Below are positions 21,205 to 32,110 of a stretch of DNA of 35,226 nt, one piece after another (the stretch's first letter is position 1; the number at the start of each line of letters is the position of its first letter). The stretch is from Mucidula mucida. Taxonomy: Eukaryota; Basidiomycota; Agaricomycetes; Agaricales; Physalacriaceae. The stretch covers positions 1 through 35,226 of the forward strand of contig JADNYV010000354.1 in the NCBI GenBank assembly GCA_015501055.1, written 5' to 3'. The position numbers were made by a program, and so were the translations under genes. Under the pieces are notes generated by a model. It searched no databases, had not been told where the DNA came from, and saw only the letters and a program-made list of their open reading frames with translations.

Positions 21205-21465
21205 TAATGACCATTGGTTGATTGAAAGTTCAAAGCGTCAATATGTTGCGGAAGTTTTTATGTCACCATGACGAGATACTTAGGGTATTTCTTGATGTGT
21301 TGTCCGATGTAGGCTACTGTGGGTGGGCGCTCCCAAACGACGGCGGTTAGAGTTTTGGGGCACACCGCGCCAGAGGGAGTTGTAGTCCTTGAATTTTTTG
21401 GAGCCCGTCAAGCCTAGGACGCGACATCTTAAGGGCATCAGTTTTGAGGGTGCTGAAGATGACAC
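21205..21465 (-). pseudogene. 3' end of a third VPS62-like gene copy, inverted
   Basis: The minus strand encodes KKFKDYNSLWRGVPQNS, matching the KPKDYSLWRG region of copies A and B, then KKYPKYLVMVT and a stop, matching KKYVPYLVMMT. The sequence after the stop also matches copy B (CTTC-GC-ACATATTG-CGCT). The 5' part is absent. The right end is near 21465; the left end is the edge of LTR3. Confidence 0.6.
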
Positions 21466-21499
21466 CGCTGGGTGTCTACACCTGTGCAGCTGGCAACAC

Positions 21500-21960
21500 G
21501 TGTAGCCTTGATTTCATACTGTAGTAGTGAAGATAATTGTTCAACGTGTCACGCAATCAAGGCAAACACGATCACATTACTGTTAGCTCTTAACAAACAA
21601 CCACCACATTGTACAATGCGCAGTTGTCTCATTGTTCGCCAATTTATAAATGGGTATTCTGCTCACATTACTTGTTAGGTAAGTCTCGTGACAGTCGATT
21701 CTTGATACTATAAAGTCTGTCTTGTGGCTGCTATGTGCTTTCACCTTTCCCGCCACTACTTTTGTTTCTCACCTTCCTCACGGCAGACACAGTCAATAGC
21801 AATACTGCACCGCGGATTTTGATTCTGCTCTTTCGTCTACGAACCCGACGCCTCCACTGCAAATACATTCCTGCAACCACGTCGACAAAAACTTTATTTG
21901 CAAATGCAGGAACAGTATCTCTCAGTCGCCGCCGAAACTAAAGGCCATTACCTTGAACTC
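21500..21960 (+). pseudogene. Duplicated promoter and 5' end of the FunK1 kinase gene
   Basis: Matches the minus strand of 29450-29200 (upstream region) and the first FunK1 exon. Shared blocks include TTAGCTCTTAACAAA-AACCACCACATT, a CTATAAAG box about 70 bp before the start, and the codons for VNSNTAPR and QYLSVAAETKGHYL. The start ATG of the full gene is ACG here (21780-21782). Indels break the frame. Homology ends near 21955, before the kinase domain. Confidence 0.7.
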
Positions 21961-23429
21961 AGGGACAGAGATCGCCAGCAGATTGCAGGAGATTCAGAAA
22001 GGACCAGCCTTTGAGAAGCTCACAAACAAAGTATGAGTATGAATAATGATAGTTTTGGCGTCGTAGACTTACACGCGTTAATACGGGTCACCTTGGTGCG
22101 CACCGCCGTGCATAGGTTTAAGCCGAACCATTTCCCGAAATAGCTGTAGAGTTGTTGCGCGCTCCATCATTTGCAGTCGCTAAAGTTGGCCTGTTACCTG
22201 CGACATGCGTCGTCTTGTGACCGTTGCTACAGGACAAGGGACAACCATGCTGGTCAACGCTGAACGATGAGCAAGTGGAGGGTCATAACTTGGCTGACTC
22301 GGAGTGACAATAGAAGATTCCGAAGAGTGCTTGAATCAAAGAGACCAAGATCTTGATCATTCAAAGGAGAACAATACACTGCCACCGGCTTGTAGTTTCC
22401 CGGGATAATGGACAAAGGAAATTCAACAGTAGGGTGTGCGAGACTGTATCGTGCTTACAAGAAATCTCTGACAAGGGACGCGTATGAGAACACAAATATC
22501 GGAGAGCATGACCATTCCAGCCAGCAATGATTATGTTATCCCTCTCTGTTTCTACCATCAACATCGCAGGCTAGAGCATTTGAGCGCCGACGCACACCTT
22601 GCCGCCGTCTGTAACTCACTGTCAGTGTCCTTTGAATACTTGGATTGTCTGGGTTGAGCCACTTTGGCATCTGTCATGTTGTCTTTGAATCCGTAAATCA
22701 CAGACATCCGTATGTTCCCCAACGTCCGCCTAACTAGCCTGTTGTTCCTTTCCTCTGCTGGATCTCTTAATACTTCTCTGCGGAAACTATCTTGCCTTTC
22801 AAAAGGGATTAGTCGTTCACCTGTACTGTTTATGCTCATCTAATTCATTCCTCTCGCACACCACGCTCGCGGAGGACAGAAAGTAAGACTAATGTTCTGC
22901 AACATTCTTTTACTGAAACATGATGGATCGAGCATTGCACGATCCTTCCTGGTCACACTTTCCCGGCACGGGGGAGCAAGGTATTGAACACTAGATTGGC
23001 ATTAGGATTCTTATTAGGAAAGTATGGCTAGCAAGGCAGGCAGGATCGACTTCGGCGAATGCAGTACAGCGAGCTCAATACTGCAAACAAATGAAACACA
23101 TTCAAGATGACAGCGGTGCCATATGTAGTCATTGAAGACATCAATACTTGTGAGTGGTCGGTCCTGAAGAAAAGACAAACCTCTCATGTTAACCGTCTTC
23201 TTCTGCAAGGAACGCACTCTTCAAGTTCAGCCGCAATTGAAGGAAGTGAAGCCTTTGATATGGGTGGGTATTACTCTCCGACAGGAGTAAAATCAGCATC
23301 AGCAGCAGGTTGAAGATACCTTGTTGACAAGGAACAAATAGCAACTCTGGATATCTCCTTGGAGGATGAACAACAAAAGCATGTAGGAAATTTACCTCTG
23401 AATCTACTGAAAAGAACAGCCTACTCCCA
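21961..23429. other. Intergenic stretch, nothing recognised
   Basis: Several open stretches of 60-90 codons (22361-22564 minus, 22558-22839 minus, 23107-23313 plus) have no motif, no intron signals and no paralogue in the window. They are not called. Confidence 0.45.
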
Positions 23430-23437
23430 TATATAAG
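23430..23437 (+). promoter_or_regulatory. TATA box of the second secreted-protein gene
   Basis: TATATAAG, 55 nt upstream of the ATG at 23485. Position and form match the intact paralogue at 5458. Confidence 0.6.
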
Positions 23438-23484
23438 GCCTGCAATTCACAGAGATTCTCACTGCCCGTTCATCGACTAGTACC

Positions 23485-24110
23485 ATGTTCAAGCTCACCG
23501 TTGCTTTCCTCAGCAGCACCGCGTTGGCCATGTCCATCGTCAACCGCGCTGATGCTCTCGTTCCCGTCCCCGACAACACGGGGTTGCCCAAGGTCCCAGT
23601 GCCATGACCATCTTTACCGGGTGCAACAACCTGAACCTGTCGGGCATTTGCTTCGAATGGACGTCAACGGTCCTGCCCAGCGGATGTGGTGACTTCAAGT
23701 TCTCTGGTCAAGACGACTCCTTTACCAGCGCAAGGAGGGCTCCTGGGATAATATGCACCCTTTTTGCATGAGCATCTAGTAGAGGGTCATTCAGATAACC
23801 GTTACTCACCGCCGATTCTAGTGACCCCAACTGTACTGGAAGGTCTCAGTTGGTTGAGGGCACTATCAATGACTTGCGCACCGTCAGTTTTGATGACACA
23901 GCGACAACTGCGCCTTCACTTCAGGTGTCATGTGAAGGTACACTCACTCTAAAAGTTGAACAATATTTATGTCTAACTGTTGTTTTGTAGCCTTCAACTC
24001 CTCGCTTTCAACAAACAGTTTGAGTATGAGTATAATTGAGTGCGGGCAGAGAATCTGTACCCAGTGGTATGAAAATTGTAATGTCCACATGCTGTCTGGA
24101 AACGCGTAAG
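23485..24110 (+). pseudogene. Second small secreted cysteine protein gene, one apparent frameshift
   Basis: The signal peptide (MFKLTVAFLSSTALAM) and the motif CNNLNLSGIC ... TSTVLPSGCGD ... GQDDSFTS ... ICTLF match the gene at 5458-5090. The frame breaks at the CCC run at 23595-23597; one more C would connect the signal-peptide exon to AMTIFTGCNN. Further on, a frame reading NCTGRSQLVEGTINDLRTVS and ending QVSCE runs into a good intron (GTACAC...TTTGTAG, about 23938-23990), then FNSSLSTNS. This paralogue may thus have a longer C-terminus with two more cysteines. The link between the two halves is not resolved. Confidence 0.55.
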
Positions 24111-24232
24111 TTCAGGAAAATGTGAACATTCAGAAGATAGCAAAGTCCTGCGCCCACGTTTCCTTGCGAAGCAGATGTTCGACCTCGCAAAATGTAGTAC
24201 AACTGCCGTCGCGGGTTCTCATTGAAAACATA

Positions 24233-25675
24233 TTTGATCCCGAGCAAAGAGACAAACGTGAAGGCATGATTCATGGTCGATGGGAAGCTTGGAGGGAAAT
24301 CTGCGCAAGAGGTACACAATGGAACGGAATACTGCTGGGTTCTTCAGACCACCAATCCAGTATCTCTGGGCCGTTAGGGAGTTATTTGTCCTCCAGATGA
24401 ACGCAGCAAGAGAGCTGCATTCATCGGAGTCATGGAATTTGGATCTAAGGTCAGTTTCTAATTGACTTTGCGGGATTGAAATGCTGAATGTATGCGTACG
24501 CAGAGTCTGATCCATTAAAGGCCGTGAAGACAACGAGCGCGATCAATTGGCACAGTCAATAGTGGAGCTGTTGACATAGCCAGGAATAATAGCTCGTCGT
24601 TTGGAAGAAAAGTACGCTTGATTTACTGCCACCGTTGTTGTTGCACTTGGAATCACCGACCGTCCTGTTACAGCCCCCTCATGTGAGGTCGAACACTACC
24701 TGTACAATCCTGGCGAGCATTGGTCCTTGATGAACTTTGATGTTGCTAACGTTGGAGGAAGCCTGTGTGTATATGGAAATAACACCTTCAAGGCGCTCAT
24801 TGCGACTGCCTGTCCTATGGTGGTGTTTGTACGCGTAATGCGCGCGTGCAACGATTTTGGATAGGCTCTTGTAATTGAGGCGTCTGAAAGAGAGGACGAG
24901 GTTGCAGAGTCGTCAACCCCCTTTGTCTGCCTAATGTCATCCAGCTCCTTGCCGTGATTGATTACACCAGTCATCTCGTCGGTTGGGCGGTGCTTCTGAA
25001 TCGCGGTTGGTGGTACTTGATGTAAAATGGTTGTGCTGGACATCGATATTGGTGCGGGAGAGCAATGGCGAACGCAAGAGGCGCGCCGTCAGGTTCGTGT
25101 CGAACGTGGGGCCCATAAATCTGTTCTTTGGATGGGTGCTGAGTGGAAACTTGCTTGAGTCGCTTGAGATATGTGCTTGTGATTCAAGTAGTGGTCATGG
25201 GCAATCGAAGGTGACCCTGAACAAAGACCACTGCTCCAAAATGGACAAAGACAAATGACTTGGGGCGCTGCCGATACTGCTCACGCTTTGCTGATTCTGA
25301 CTTTCTGAGGTGGTAGGAGATGTTGGTGCTATAGTCGAGCACTCGGTTTTGTACGTGGCATTTCCAGAGGTGGGTCCGGAAGACTTACCTTTTTGGACAG
25401 ATTGCATAAAGTGGATGCGCATAGATGTGGGATGTTTGGACACTGTCTTGCTTTACGAGGGGTATGCCCTCGTTATAACGGATAGAACGACCCACTGGTG
25501 AGAATTTGAATTCGCCCTATTGTTGATTCGAGCCTCGATTTGTATCAGGCGAATATTTACCGTGATTGACTGTATGTTCTTCTTTTGCGGTCACGTTGTA
25601 ACCACCTGCGCCACACTCTGTCCTTCCGAATAAATTCACAAGGCGAGTACGAAGGGCTCGTCCAGTAAATCTTCA
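24233..25675 (+). pseudogene. Gene X copy 2: disrupted paralogue of 8060-6600
   Basis: The conserved exon (about 24280-24440) encodes KRYTMERNTAGFF and QYLWAVRELFVLQMNAA, with mostly synonymous differences from copy 1. The splice donor has the same form (AAG|GTCAGT). Further collinear blocks include the stretch around 25030-25140 (SILVRESNGER in one frame) and 25560-25675. Frames are not continuous. Family unknown. Here X lies downstream of the secreted-protein paralogue on the same strand, the opposite order to the left-hand locus. Confidence 0.45.
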
Positions 25676-26335
25676 AGCTGGTCATTGTACTCGTCGTTCG
25701 TGAAGCCAAATAGTGGTCTTAGTATGTTGGCTTCAACTTCCCTCTGACATGTGCTTTACAGCTTCGACGGAACGATATTGAATGCATGCGCCTTGGGCTA
25801 GCTGTGACTACTGATTATAACGGCCGAAATAAGAATTTTTTGATTCCCTTGAAGGGTGTTGGCAGACTGGTCCCGGTGTGGCGCAATGACCAATTTCCCG
25901 ACAGTTCAGTCCAGTCTCACCTGTCTCCTCAAAGTAAACCAATGACTAAGAGATCTGGGCTTCTGCAAGCGAGGCGGCAGACATCAGACTTGGGGGTTCC
26001 CCTCAGGTTTTTATATCTTCGGCTCGGAATCGAGTGCACCTTTACTAGTAATCTACCTGGGCTGTGTCGAGTCCCTCGCAGCGGACGTTCTTGTCAGAAC
26101 GGAAAGAATGGATGACGAACGTCATGTACTGCCTTCGCGATGCGTTGCTTGTCGCCGGCCCAGAATGGCGCTTCGAGTTGTGCGCCATCGCCGCTGTATT
26201 CTGAGATCAATCTTGTCTTCGCCAACGAACAATTGATGAACAAACGACAATTTGAATACTTTGAACAACGCTGCTTGGATCCTATCTACATGTATAGCTA
26301 CCAGCGAATCTCTAAGATATCCGACTAAAACATAT
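25676..26335. other. Intergenic stretch, nothing recognised
   Basis: Region between gene X copy 2 and the 3' end of FunK1. Open stretches at 25786-26115 (plus) and 26122-26355 (minus) have no supporting features. Confidence 0.45.
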
Positions 26336-29199
26336 TTACGACTCATCCGACTCATCTAGTTTGAGCCTCTTGGACTCAGGCTCCTTGTCTTCCGCGGGTC
26401 GCGAATTAAACGACCGCGCGCCCATACCCTCCAATCGCTCGTTCATGTGCTTCAGACTGATAGTTTTCAGCCTCTTTGTGCCATTCTCCACTTTGGCAGA
26501 AAGGAGAATATTTTCGTGAAAGTCGTATGTGATGGTGTGAGAAGTCACTTCCTCCAAGCGACGTTTCGCCTTACGACTAGAAGCATCTTCCGTCAATGGA
26601 GGAGAGGGTTGGGCGGGAAGTGGGATGAGACTGGCGTGATGACGCAGAGTCTCGTATAGCCACCGCGGATTGGCACGGCGTTCCAGCCTTGCTTTGTAGA
26701 TCTCCACAGGATGATCCGCAACTGCGTCACCACCTGCGGCGAGGCGAGCCTCATATCTGCTGGTGACTGACGATGATGGCTGCTTGTATCGAACGACCAG
26801 AACTCCAGCTAGGTCCGCCAACAAGTCGTTGAATCCCGGTACATTGAATTTTGCGAGGTCACAGGAATCCTCAGCGCAAATGGGCAACTCCAGGGTCTTC
26901 TGGTGGCCGCCAGTCTGTCGGCCAAAGGCGTCGACTGTGTGGTGGTCGAATAGCAACAGAAGCCTATCGTAAAGATCATTGGATGGCATATCGTGCTTCA
27001 GGTATCGCAGCGCGACATAGACCAGGACCCAAAATGCAGACTCCCTATCGTCGTCGAGAGTGTGGACAACGGATTGCTTGTCTTTCCCGCCTTGCAGGAG
27101 GTTGATTGACATGAATTGCCAAGTGCCCTAACATATATTAGAGAGGAGCATAAGTAGACCTATGTGGATACATACCGTGCGTCCTGGGCGATGAGTATGT
27201 CCTTCAAAGTCCAAAACTATGCAGAGGTCCCATCGATAAGAAGTCCTTCGTGCGTGGGAGTAATCATGATATTCCGCTACTAATATCTCGATGAGATATG
27301 AGCTAAATCGAAAGCACATTGGGCAGCTGAGAGATTACATTAACATCGAGAAGTAAGAGGCGATGATGTACATACCTTCCATAGCGTCGGCGATGCAATT
27401 GACTAAGACTTTACAATTCCCGAAAGCGCTGAGATCGCGGGCGATGGTGTCGAGGAAGAGGCGGTGGCATTGAAGAGGGTTTTCCAGGCAGAAGTATTTG
27501 CGGATATGGGGGATACGCGAACTGAGCTGTAAACGCGGTTCGTGCGTCTTGTTCGCATGCCCTCGACATCACCACCAACGACCATCGTAGCAACATGCGG
27601 GACCTTTTTCTCCGCAAGAATATCGTAGATCTCTGCCTCGGGTCGCGTGCGGAGTGACTCCTCACGCCAATAATCCTTCATGAAAAGGAGACTATCGTGC
27701 TTGGATTTCTTCGACTGCTGACAATCTTTGCCAGGATTCGAGGTAAAGGCACAATCGTACGCTAAAGAGCGCCGCGTCGAGCGCGAGAATGGGGAGATGC
27801 ACGTATCCTCGAAAACAGGTGCAGGAACAATGAAGGACCGCTCGGCGCTGTTGCCAAATTTGACAGTCATGCGCAGGAAGCGGTCTTCCGGGAGCGTTAC
27901 GCCCATTGCTTCAGTGCACGACCTCATCTGCGCGTTGCAATGCCACATGTCTCTGTCGTACTTCTTGAACTGCACCAGGGCAGCCTCGGCGTCTGGATCG
28001 GTGGGAGGTACCTCGACCACTGTGGGATCATAGCCACGCTGCTCAGAAGTGAGCTGCGAGAACCGGAGGTAAAACTTGAACAGAATTTCATCTCCACCGC
28101 CCGTTTGATAATTGAATCGTCGAGAGACAACAGCGCCGCGACGGTCCCAGAAAATCAACCTCGCGTATGTGCCGAAGACCACCACACTCATGAAGTGTTT
28201 GCGGTAGGACAAGAACATGGTGATGCCGGCGTACGAGGCGATCTGGCCGCGGGTTTCCTTGCCGTGCACCAATTTACTCTCGCCAGGCCAGTCGTTCGCC
28301 GTGATGGGGACGTCAAGAACGGCAGATTCAGCCGACGAGAAAACCGCAGCACCGGTAGAGATGCTAGGTGAAGAATAGCCGGAGGAGGGTTGGCTGAGGG
28401 AAGGGGCGCCGGCAGCAGCATCAGCAAACGAGTCATAGTTGACATTGTCCTCCTCCACCTCACTGACTGCATCGCTGTTTCCAATTGGTGCGCCGGCAGT
28501 GGTTGTCTCAGGTGGGTCCACAAACGGATCGTAGGAGGCAGAAGGCTTGAATTCGACGTTGGTTTCCATCAAGCGATGAACAGTGCGTTCTTGGCGGGCA
28601 AATTATCCTCTGTATAATGTCCCATGTCAACGGCAAGGTTTCGACACTCTCCGTCGGGTTTCCGATATTCGCCAAACTTGGTCACGATAACGTTGGCGCC
28701 ATTCGCTTCCTCCTTCTTTTCAATCGGCCAGCCTTGAAGAGCGGCTGTCTACAAAGCAGTCAGTACAACATTGATGTCGCGAAAAGAATAAAACACGTAC
28801 AAAAGCACCATACATTGCTTTCTCGGGCTTTTTACAGGCCATGCTGTGTAGGTCTCTGAGGCGTTCCTCTGGAATGGATTTGGTTCGGTAGGCGGCTGGC
28901 GTATCGGCGTTCCACGGCAAAAATGTTTGCATAAACTCCTCTGGGTCCATTCCGACAAGGTAATGGCCTTGAGTCTCTTCGGCAACTCTGATATACTGTT
29001 GCTTCATAATGCGCCTCTCGTCGTCGACTGAGAAGCGGTCTGTACCAGCAACTTTCCTGACAACTGGTGTTTGGTTCTGGGCGTTGGCGTCGTTCCAGGT
29101 ATGAGTCTGGGGTGGTGTCGTTGGATTCGCAGGCGAAGGAGTAGTGTCGGCGGTGTCGGGAGTCCGCGGCGCGGTATTGCTATCGACGATATCTGCCAT
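26336..29199 (-). CDS. FunK1-type fungal protein kinase, four exons, apparent frameshifts
   Basis: Exons 28801-29199, 27376-28748, 27176-27326 and 26336-27127; introns of 52, 49 and 48 nt, all GT-AG. FunK1 is a kinase family expanded in mushroom-forming fungi. Visible hallmarks: GKETRGQIASYAGIT and YARLIFWDRRGAVVSRRFNY (N-terminal module), FLDTIARDLSAFGNCKVL, a catalytic-loop HRD (27285-27293), a DWD metal site (about 27226-27237), HRPGRTGTWQFMS, and an Arg/Lys-rich C-terminal tail. Frame is lost at about 28571, 27520, 27294 (two bases), 27272 and 27232. Each loss lies in a short homopolymer, and six added bases make the exons total 2721 nt, exactly 907 codons. No substitution-type stop was seen. 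It is either intact with base-call errors or a very young pseudogene. Confidence 0.85.
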
Positions 29200-29262
29200 T
29201 GTGAAAATCAGAATTGAGTGATAGTGGTGGGGAAAGGTGAAAGTAGGCAGCCACGAGATGGC

Positions 29263-29270
29263 CTTTATAG
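29263..29270 (-). promoter_or_regulatory. TATA-like box of the FunK1 gene
   Basis: CTATAAAG on the minus strand, 64 nt upstream of the ATG at 29199. Conserved in the duplicated promoter near 21710. Confidence 0.55.
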
Positions 29271-29529
29271 CACCGACAACCCATTGTCCCGTGACTTACC
29301 AAGCAAGAAATGTGGACGGGATTCCCAAAGAGGCAATAGGGAATTGGCGAACAATGGGAATGTGGTGGTTCTTTGTTAAGAGCTAACGAGTAACGTGATC
29401 GAGGTCGCCTTGATCGTGTCGCCGAGCTGCCGATCATTCTCCCACCTTGCAGCCAGCAATTTTTTGCTGTCTATCTCCAACTGAGAAGCTTTCGACAGCC
29501 ACAGCGAATTTGAACACTGGCTATCGCTG
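29271..29529 (-). other. FunK1 upstream region, duplicated at 21500-21780
   Basis: No gene. Blocks such as GTTAGCTCTTAACAAAGAAC and ATTGTTCGCCAATT recur in order near 21570-21650 on the opposite strand. Confidence 0.55.
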
Positions 29530-30199
29530 GTGGTTATGATAGGGTTCCAAAGGTCGTCAGCACCTCACTGAAGGACCCTCCTGCCGCTTGTTTGAGATAT
29601 TTGGACGCCATCTACGCCTTTCACCTACTTGATCCAACTCCACGGCCTGTCCCTTCTCACAGTCATTCGGCATTCTTCCATCGGCAGAGAACTTTTGGCC
29701 ACGGGCACGACCTGCACCTTCAACAAAAGGCGCGCCTTGTCTGCGTTCGCGATACATCATGCCACCCCTGCTTTAGCGCCGTAAGAGGTGCAGGGAACGC
29801 GTCCATTACATTCAACCATCCTCTCGCAGCTTGTCGACTTTCCTTCGAGGTCGAAACACGCGTCTAATGGCGTAGTCGAACGCTACAGTCCGTACTGCCG
29901 TTGTCCGTGCGTCCATCCTTGGAACTTCAGCCGAACCTATAGCATCTTGACTATCTGTCTCTAAAATCATTGACCAGGGCGTGTCTTCTGACCGAACGCA
30001 GTGGTAGCCGATTGTGATGTAGCCAGTCTGCTGTCTGTTTCCAATTGTGCAACGACACGCTCACACTCGGAAGGGCGCAAGATTCATCGATAGTGGTGCA
30101 ATGGAGCTCTCGTTCGCCGGTTATCACCAGAAATGAAATTTAACTGCCATAGGAGATAACATGCGCCGACATCACTGACTAGTAGCACATTAGAAACTT
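29530..30199 (-). repeat. R1 copy D (inverted), containing the 529-bp near-identical block
   Basis: Minus-strand 29870-29530 aligns with R1 copy B (8220-8570) with many differences. This includes the spans matching CGAAGGAAAGT, GACAAGGCGCG and GACAGGCCGTGGA. Its homology to R1 continues to the left of 29671, where the near-identical copy at 2669 stops, so this locus is the more complete one. At 30198 it is cut by a LINE poly(A) tail. Confidence 0.75.
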
Positions 30200-30981
30200 T
30201 TTTTTTTTTTTTTTTTTTTTGTGGAACGTTTGGAGTGGCTTCGCACTCTCCTGCATCTAGCAGGTGTCTCTCCGCCAGCGGAAGGACGCGCCAATGGCGC
30301 GGTGCTAAGCCCGTTAAGCAGGTCAAGGACTTGAAACCTTGAGTGTTGATGTATAGCATAGAGATAATTGAGACATAGACATGATTGGCATACTGTTTTG
30401 AAGGCTGGTTTATACCACGCGAGGAAATGCTTTACGCACTGGCTGTATACAGCTCTGTGTGGGACTCGATATCGCAATCTCCGGTCCGAGATATGATCTC
30501 GGACCTTCATCAATCACGTACCACTACCCACTAAAACCCCGGTTTCTTTCATCCAGTCATCTTCGTGTTCGTCTGGGAGGGTATCTCTCCATGTGTTAAG
30601 GACAAGGGATTTAGATATTGCCTTTTTTCCAAACTTCTCTTTGTTGGCTAGCAAGCAGTCGAGCTCGAGGCGGCGATTGATCACATACTTCCATCGGTTT
30701 TCGATTTCGCGGCGCGTGTAAGATGGTCTCTCGTTGATCACTCTATCATTCCTTAGTTTCCATATAAGGTGTGCTGACTCTGATATTAGAATCCTTCGCA
30801 GCCTTTCTTTACCTCGTGCTGCTGCTGTCTTGTGTGTCTCTGGCGGTTGTATCCTGCACGACATGATGGCCCCCTTACTGATCTGGAGCTTGTTGCCTGT
30901 CTTCCCCCTCCACATGTGGTCTGCCAGTCTCCATATGTCTTCTTGTCCCGGCGCCGAGCATTGTGTGAGAATATGGCCCAT
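30198..30981 (-). mobile_element. 5'-truncated LINE (Tad-like) with poly(A) tail
   Basis: The 23-nt T run at 30198-30220 is the poly(A) tail of a minus-strand element. Its 3' UTR is 30221-30513. The coding remnant lies at 30514-30981. The right end is the insertion point of LTR4, so it is unclear whether the 5' truncation happened at insertion or was cut off by the LTR element. Confidence 0.85.
30514..30981 (-). pseudogene. C-terminal remnant of LINE ORF2 (reverse transcriptase polyprotein)
   Basis: About 155 codons in one intact frame to a stop at 30514. The segments MGHILTQCSAPGQEDIWRLA, RILISESAHLIWKLRNDRV, ENRWKYVINRRLELDCLLAN and a terminal ETGVLVGSG are the characteristic post-RNase-H C-terminus of basidiomycete Tad-clade LINEs. 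RT and endonuclease domains are absent. The ATG-like start further right lies within LTR4 and is not real. Confidence 0.85.
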
Positions 30982-31511
30982 TGTTATGAATCGCCATATT
31001 TTCACATTTTCACATCTTATCATATCTTATCGGGGGCCTTGTCTTATCAACCAGTGGACTGTTTCATTATCTGTTTCGTCACCGATCATACTCCTTTTCA
31101 TTACCAAAGCCATACTCATGCCGGACACACACCCAACATATGGATGACATCATACATGCCGAAACCTCATGGACTTCCTATTGTATACACACCACCGACA
31201 CTCGTAGCACACATGGTTGTTTCAGTATTATTACTTACATGCAGTTACCACTCGTATTCAATGGTTTCACGGGCTAGTAGCATACAACACTGGGTCAAGG
31301 GCGTGGAGCATCCCTAGTGGAAATGTGTATGGACAAGGAGTCTCAAACACAGACTTACTAGTATATAAGCAGTAGTGTAGTATCATTGTACTTTAGTTCT
31401 TATCTCGTTTATACACCTGGCCTAGCCTAGTCTTACAAACGTGAACACTTTCTTCCTTAAGTTCTTGCTGTGGTACCTGGTTGAGTCCTGTGGCTTAGTC
31501 AGTCGCTAACA
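30982..31511 (+). repeat. LTR4 (5' LTR of element 3)
   Basis: 530 bp, TGTTATG ... CGCTAACA. TATATAAG at 31362-31369; R-start candidate TAGTTCTTATCTC at 31394-31406. Confidence 0.95.
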
Positions 31512-31512
31512 G

Positions 31513-31525
31513 AAGATCGGAACTA
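31513..31525 (+). promoter_or_regulatory. Primer-binding site, self-priming type
   Basis: AAGATCGGAACTA starts 2 nt after the LTR. It is the exact reverse complement of TAGTTCCGATCTT in LTR2 (17411-17423), at the expected transcript start. No TGG-type tRNA primer site follows the LTR. Confidence 0.65.
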
Positions 31526-32110
31526 CTTTCTACCACCTACCACACATCCCTGATTGTCAATCAGCACTTCGCTGTTTGATCATCACACATTACCCTATTC
31601 CCTTTCCCTGTTTACAGATCGACGGATTTCTAATTCCAGCGCACGTCCACATACGTGTGTATTGGTCCCAGTAGCGCCGGCTAACAGTTAGAGATAACTG
31701 CCTCGGGTGCTGGAAGTAGCCACTCCCATGAGAACAAACTTTTGGCAGTTGCACTTCAGTGGGCGCTGTTTACGGGTCAACCCCCGTTCCCAGGAAAACT
31801 TCGGCTTACCTCACACCAGAGGGACGTCGGCTGGGCAATTGCGAACTTGTGACAAGCTCTTGGGCTCCGTAGATACATAGTCAGTAGTCGGTAAAATAGC
31901 GTAGACAGTTACAATACCTACCTACTTTACTTACCTTACAATACACACCATCATTCCCCACCCTACCAAGTCCTGGATTCTATCTCAGATCTAGGCGACT
32001 CCTCCTTATTCATCCAAACCTCTATTCCCTCACCCGTTTCATCAAAATCCGCATCTCCCATATCCCCACTTTCACCCTTTCACTCTCCGATCCTATCACC
32101 CCGACTCATC
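31526..32110 (+). other. Element 3 leader (5' UTR)
   Basis: Non-coding and collinear with 11646-12223. No open frame of note. Confidence 0.7.

Noticed and set aside
11098..21209. Target-site duplication around the gypsy array
   Set aside because: Bases before LTR1 (TATGC) and after LTR3 (TAATG) do not match convincingly, and both ends are rearranged.
22558..22839. 93-codon minus-strand frame beginning MSINSTGERLIPF
   Set aside because: Codon composition plausible, but there are no introns, motifs, promoter or paralogue; too weak to call.
25786..26115. 109-codon plus-strand frame
   Set aside because: Low-complexity-like composition without family features; lies between decayed genes.
26122..26355. 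77-codon minus-strand frame overlapping the FunK1 stop
   Set aside because: Probably FunK1 3' UTR; no independent support.
30198..30220. 23-nt T run as a promoter element or terminator
   Set aside because: Its position at the 3' end of a LINE ORF fragment makes it a poly(A) tail.
30240..30320. Possible tRNA or SINE head in the sequence next to the poly(T)
   Set aside because: No A/B box or cloverleaf. The stretch is the LINE 3' UTR with two small palindromes.
30734..31317. Open frames of 137 and 161 codons on the plus strand, and 10995-11483 and 16668-17378 alike
   Set aside because: They run across LTR sequence or antisense to the LINE frame. The shared part is simply LTR translated, with no conserved protein.
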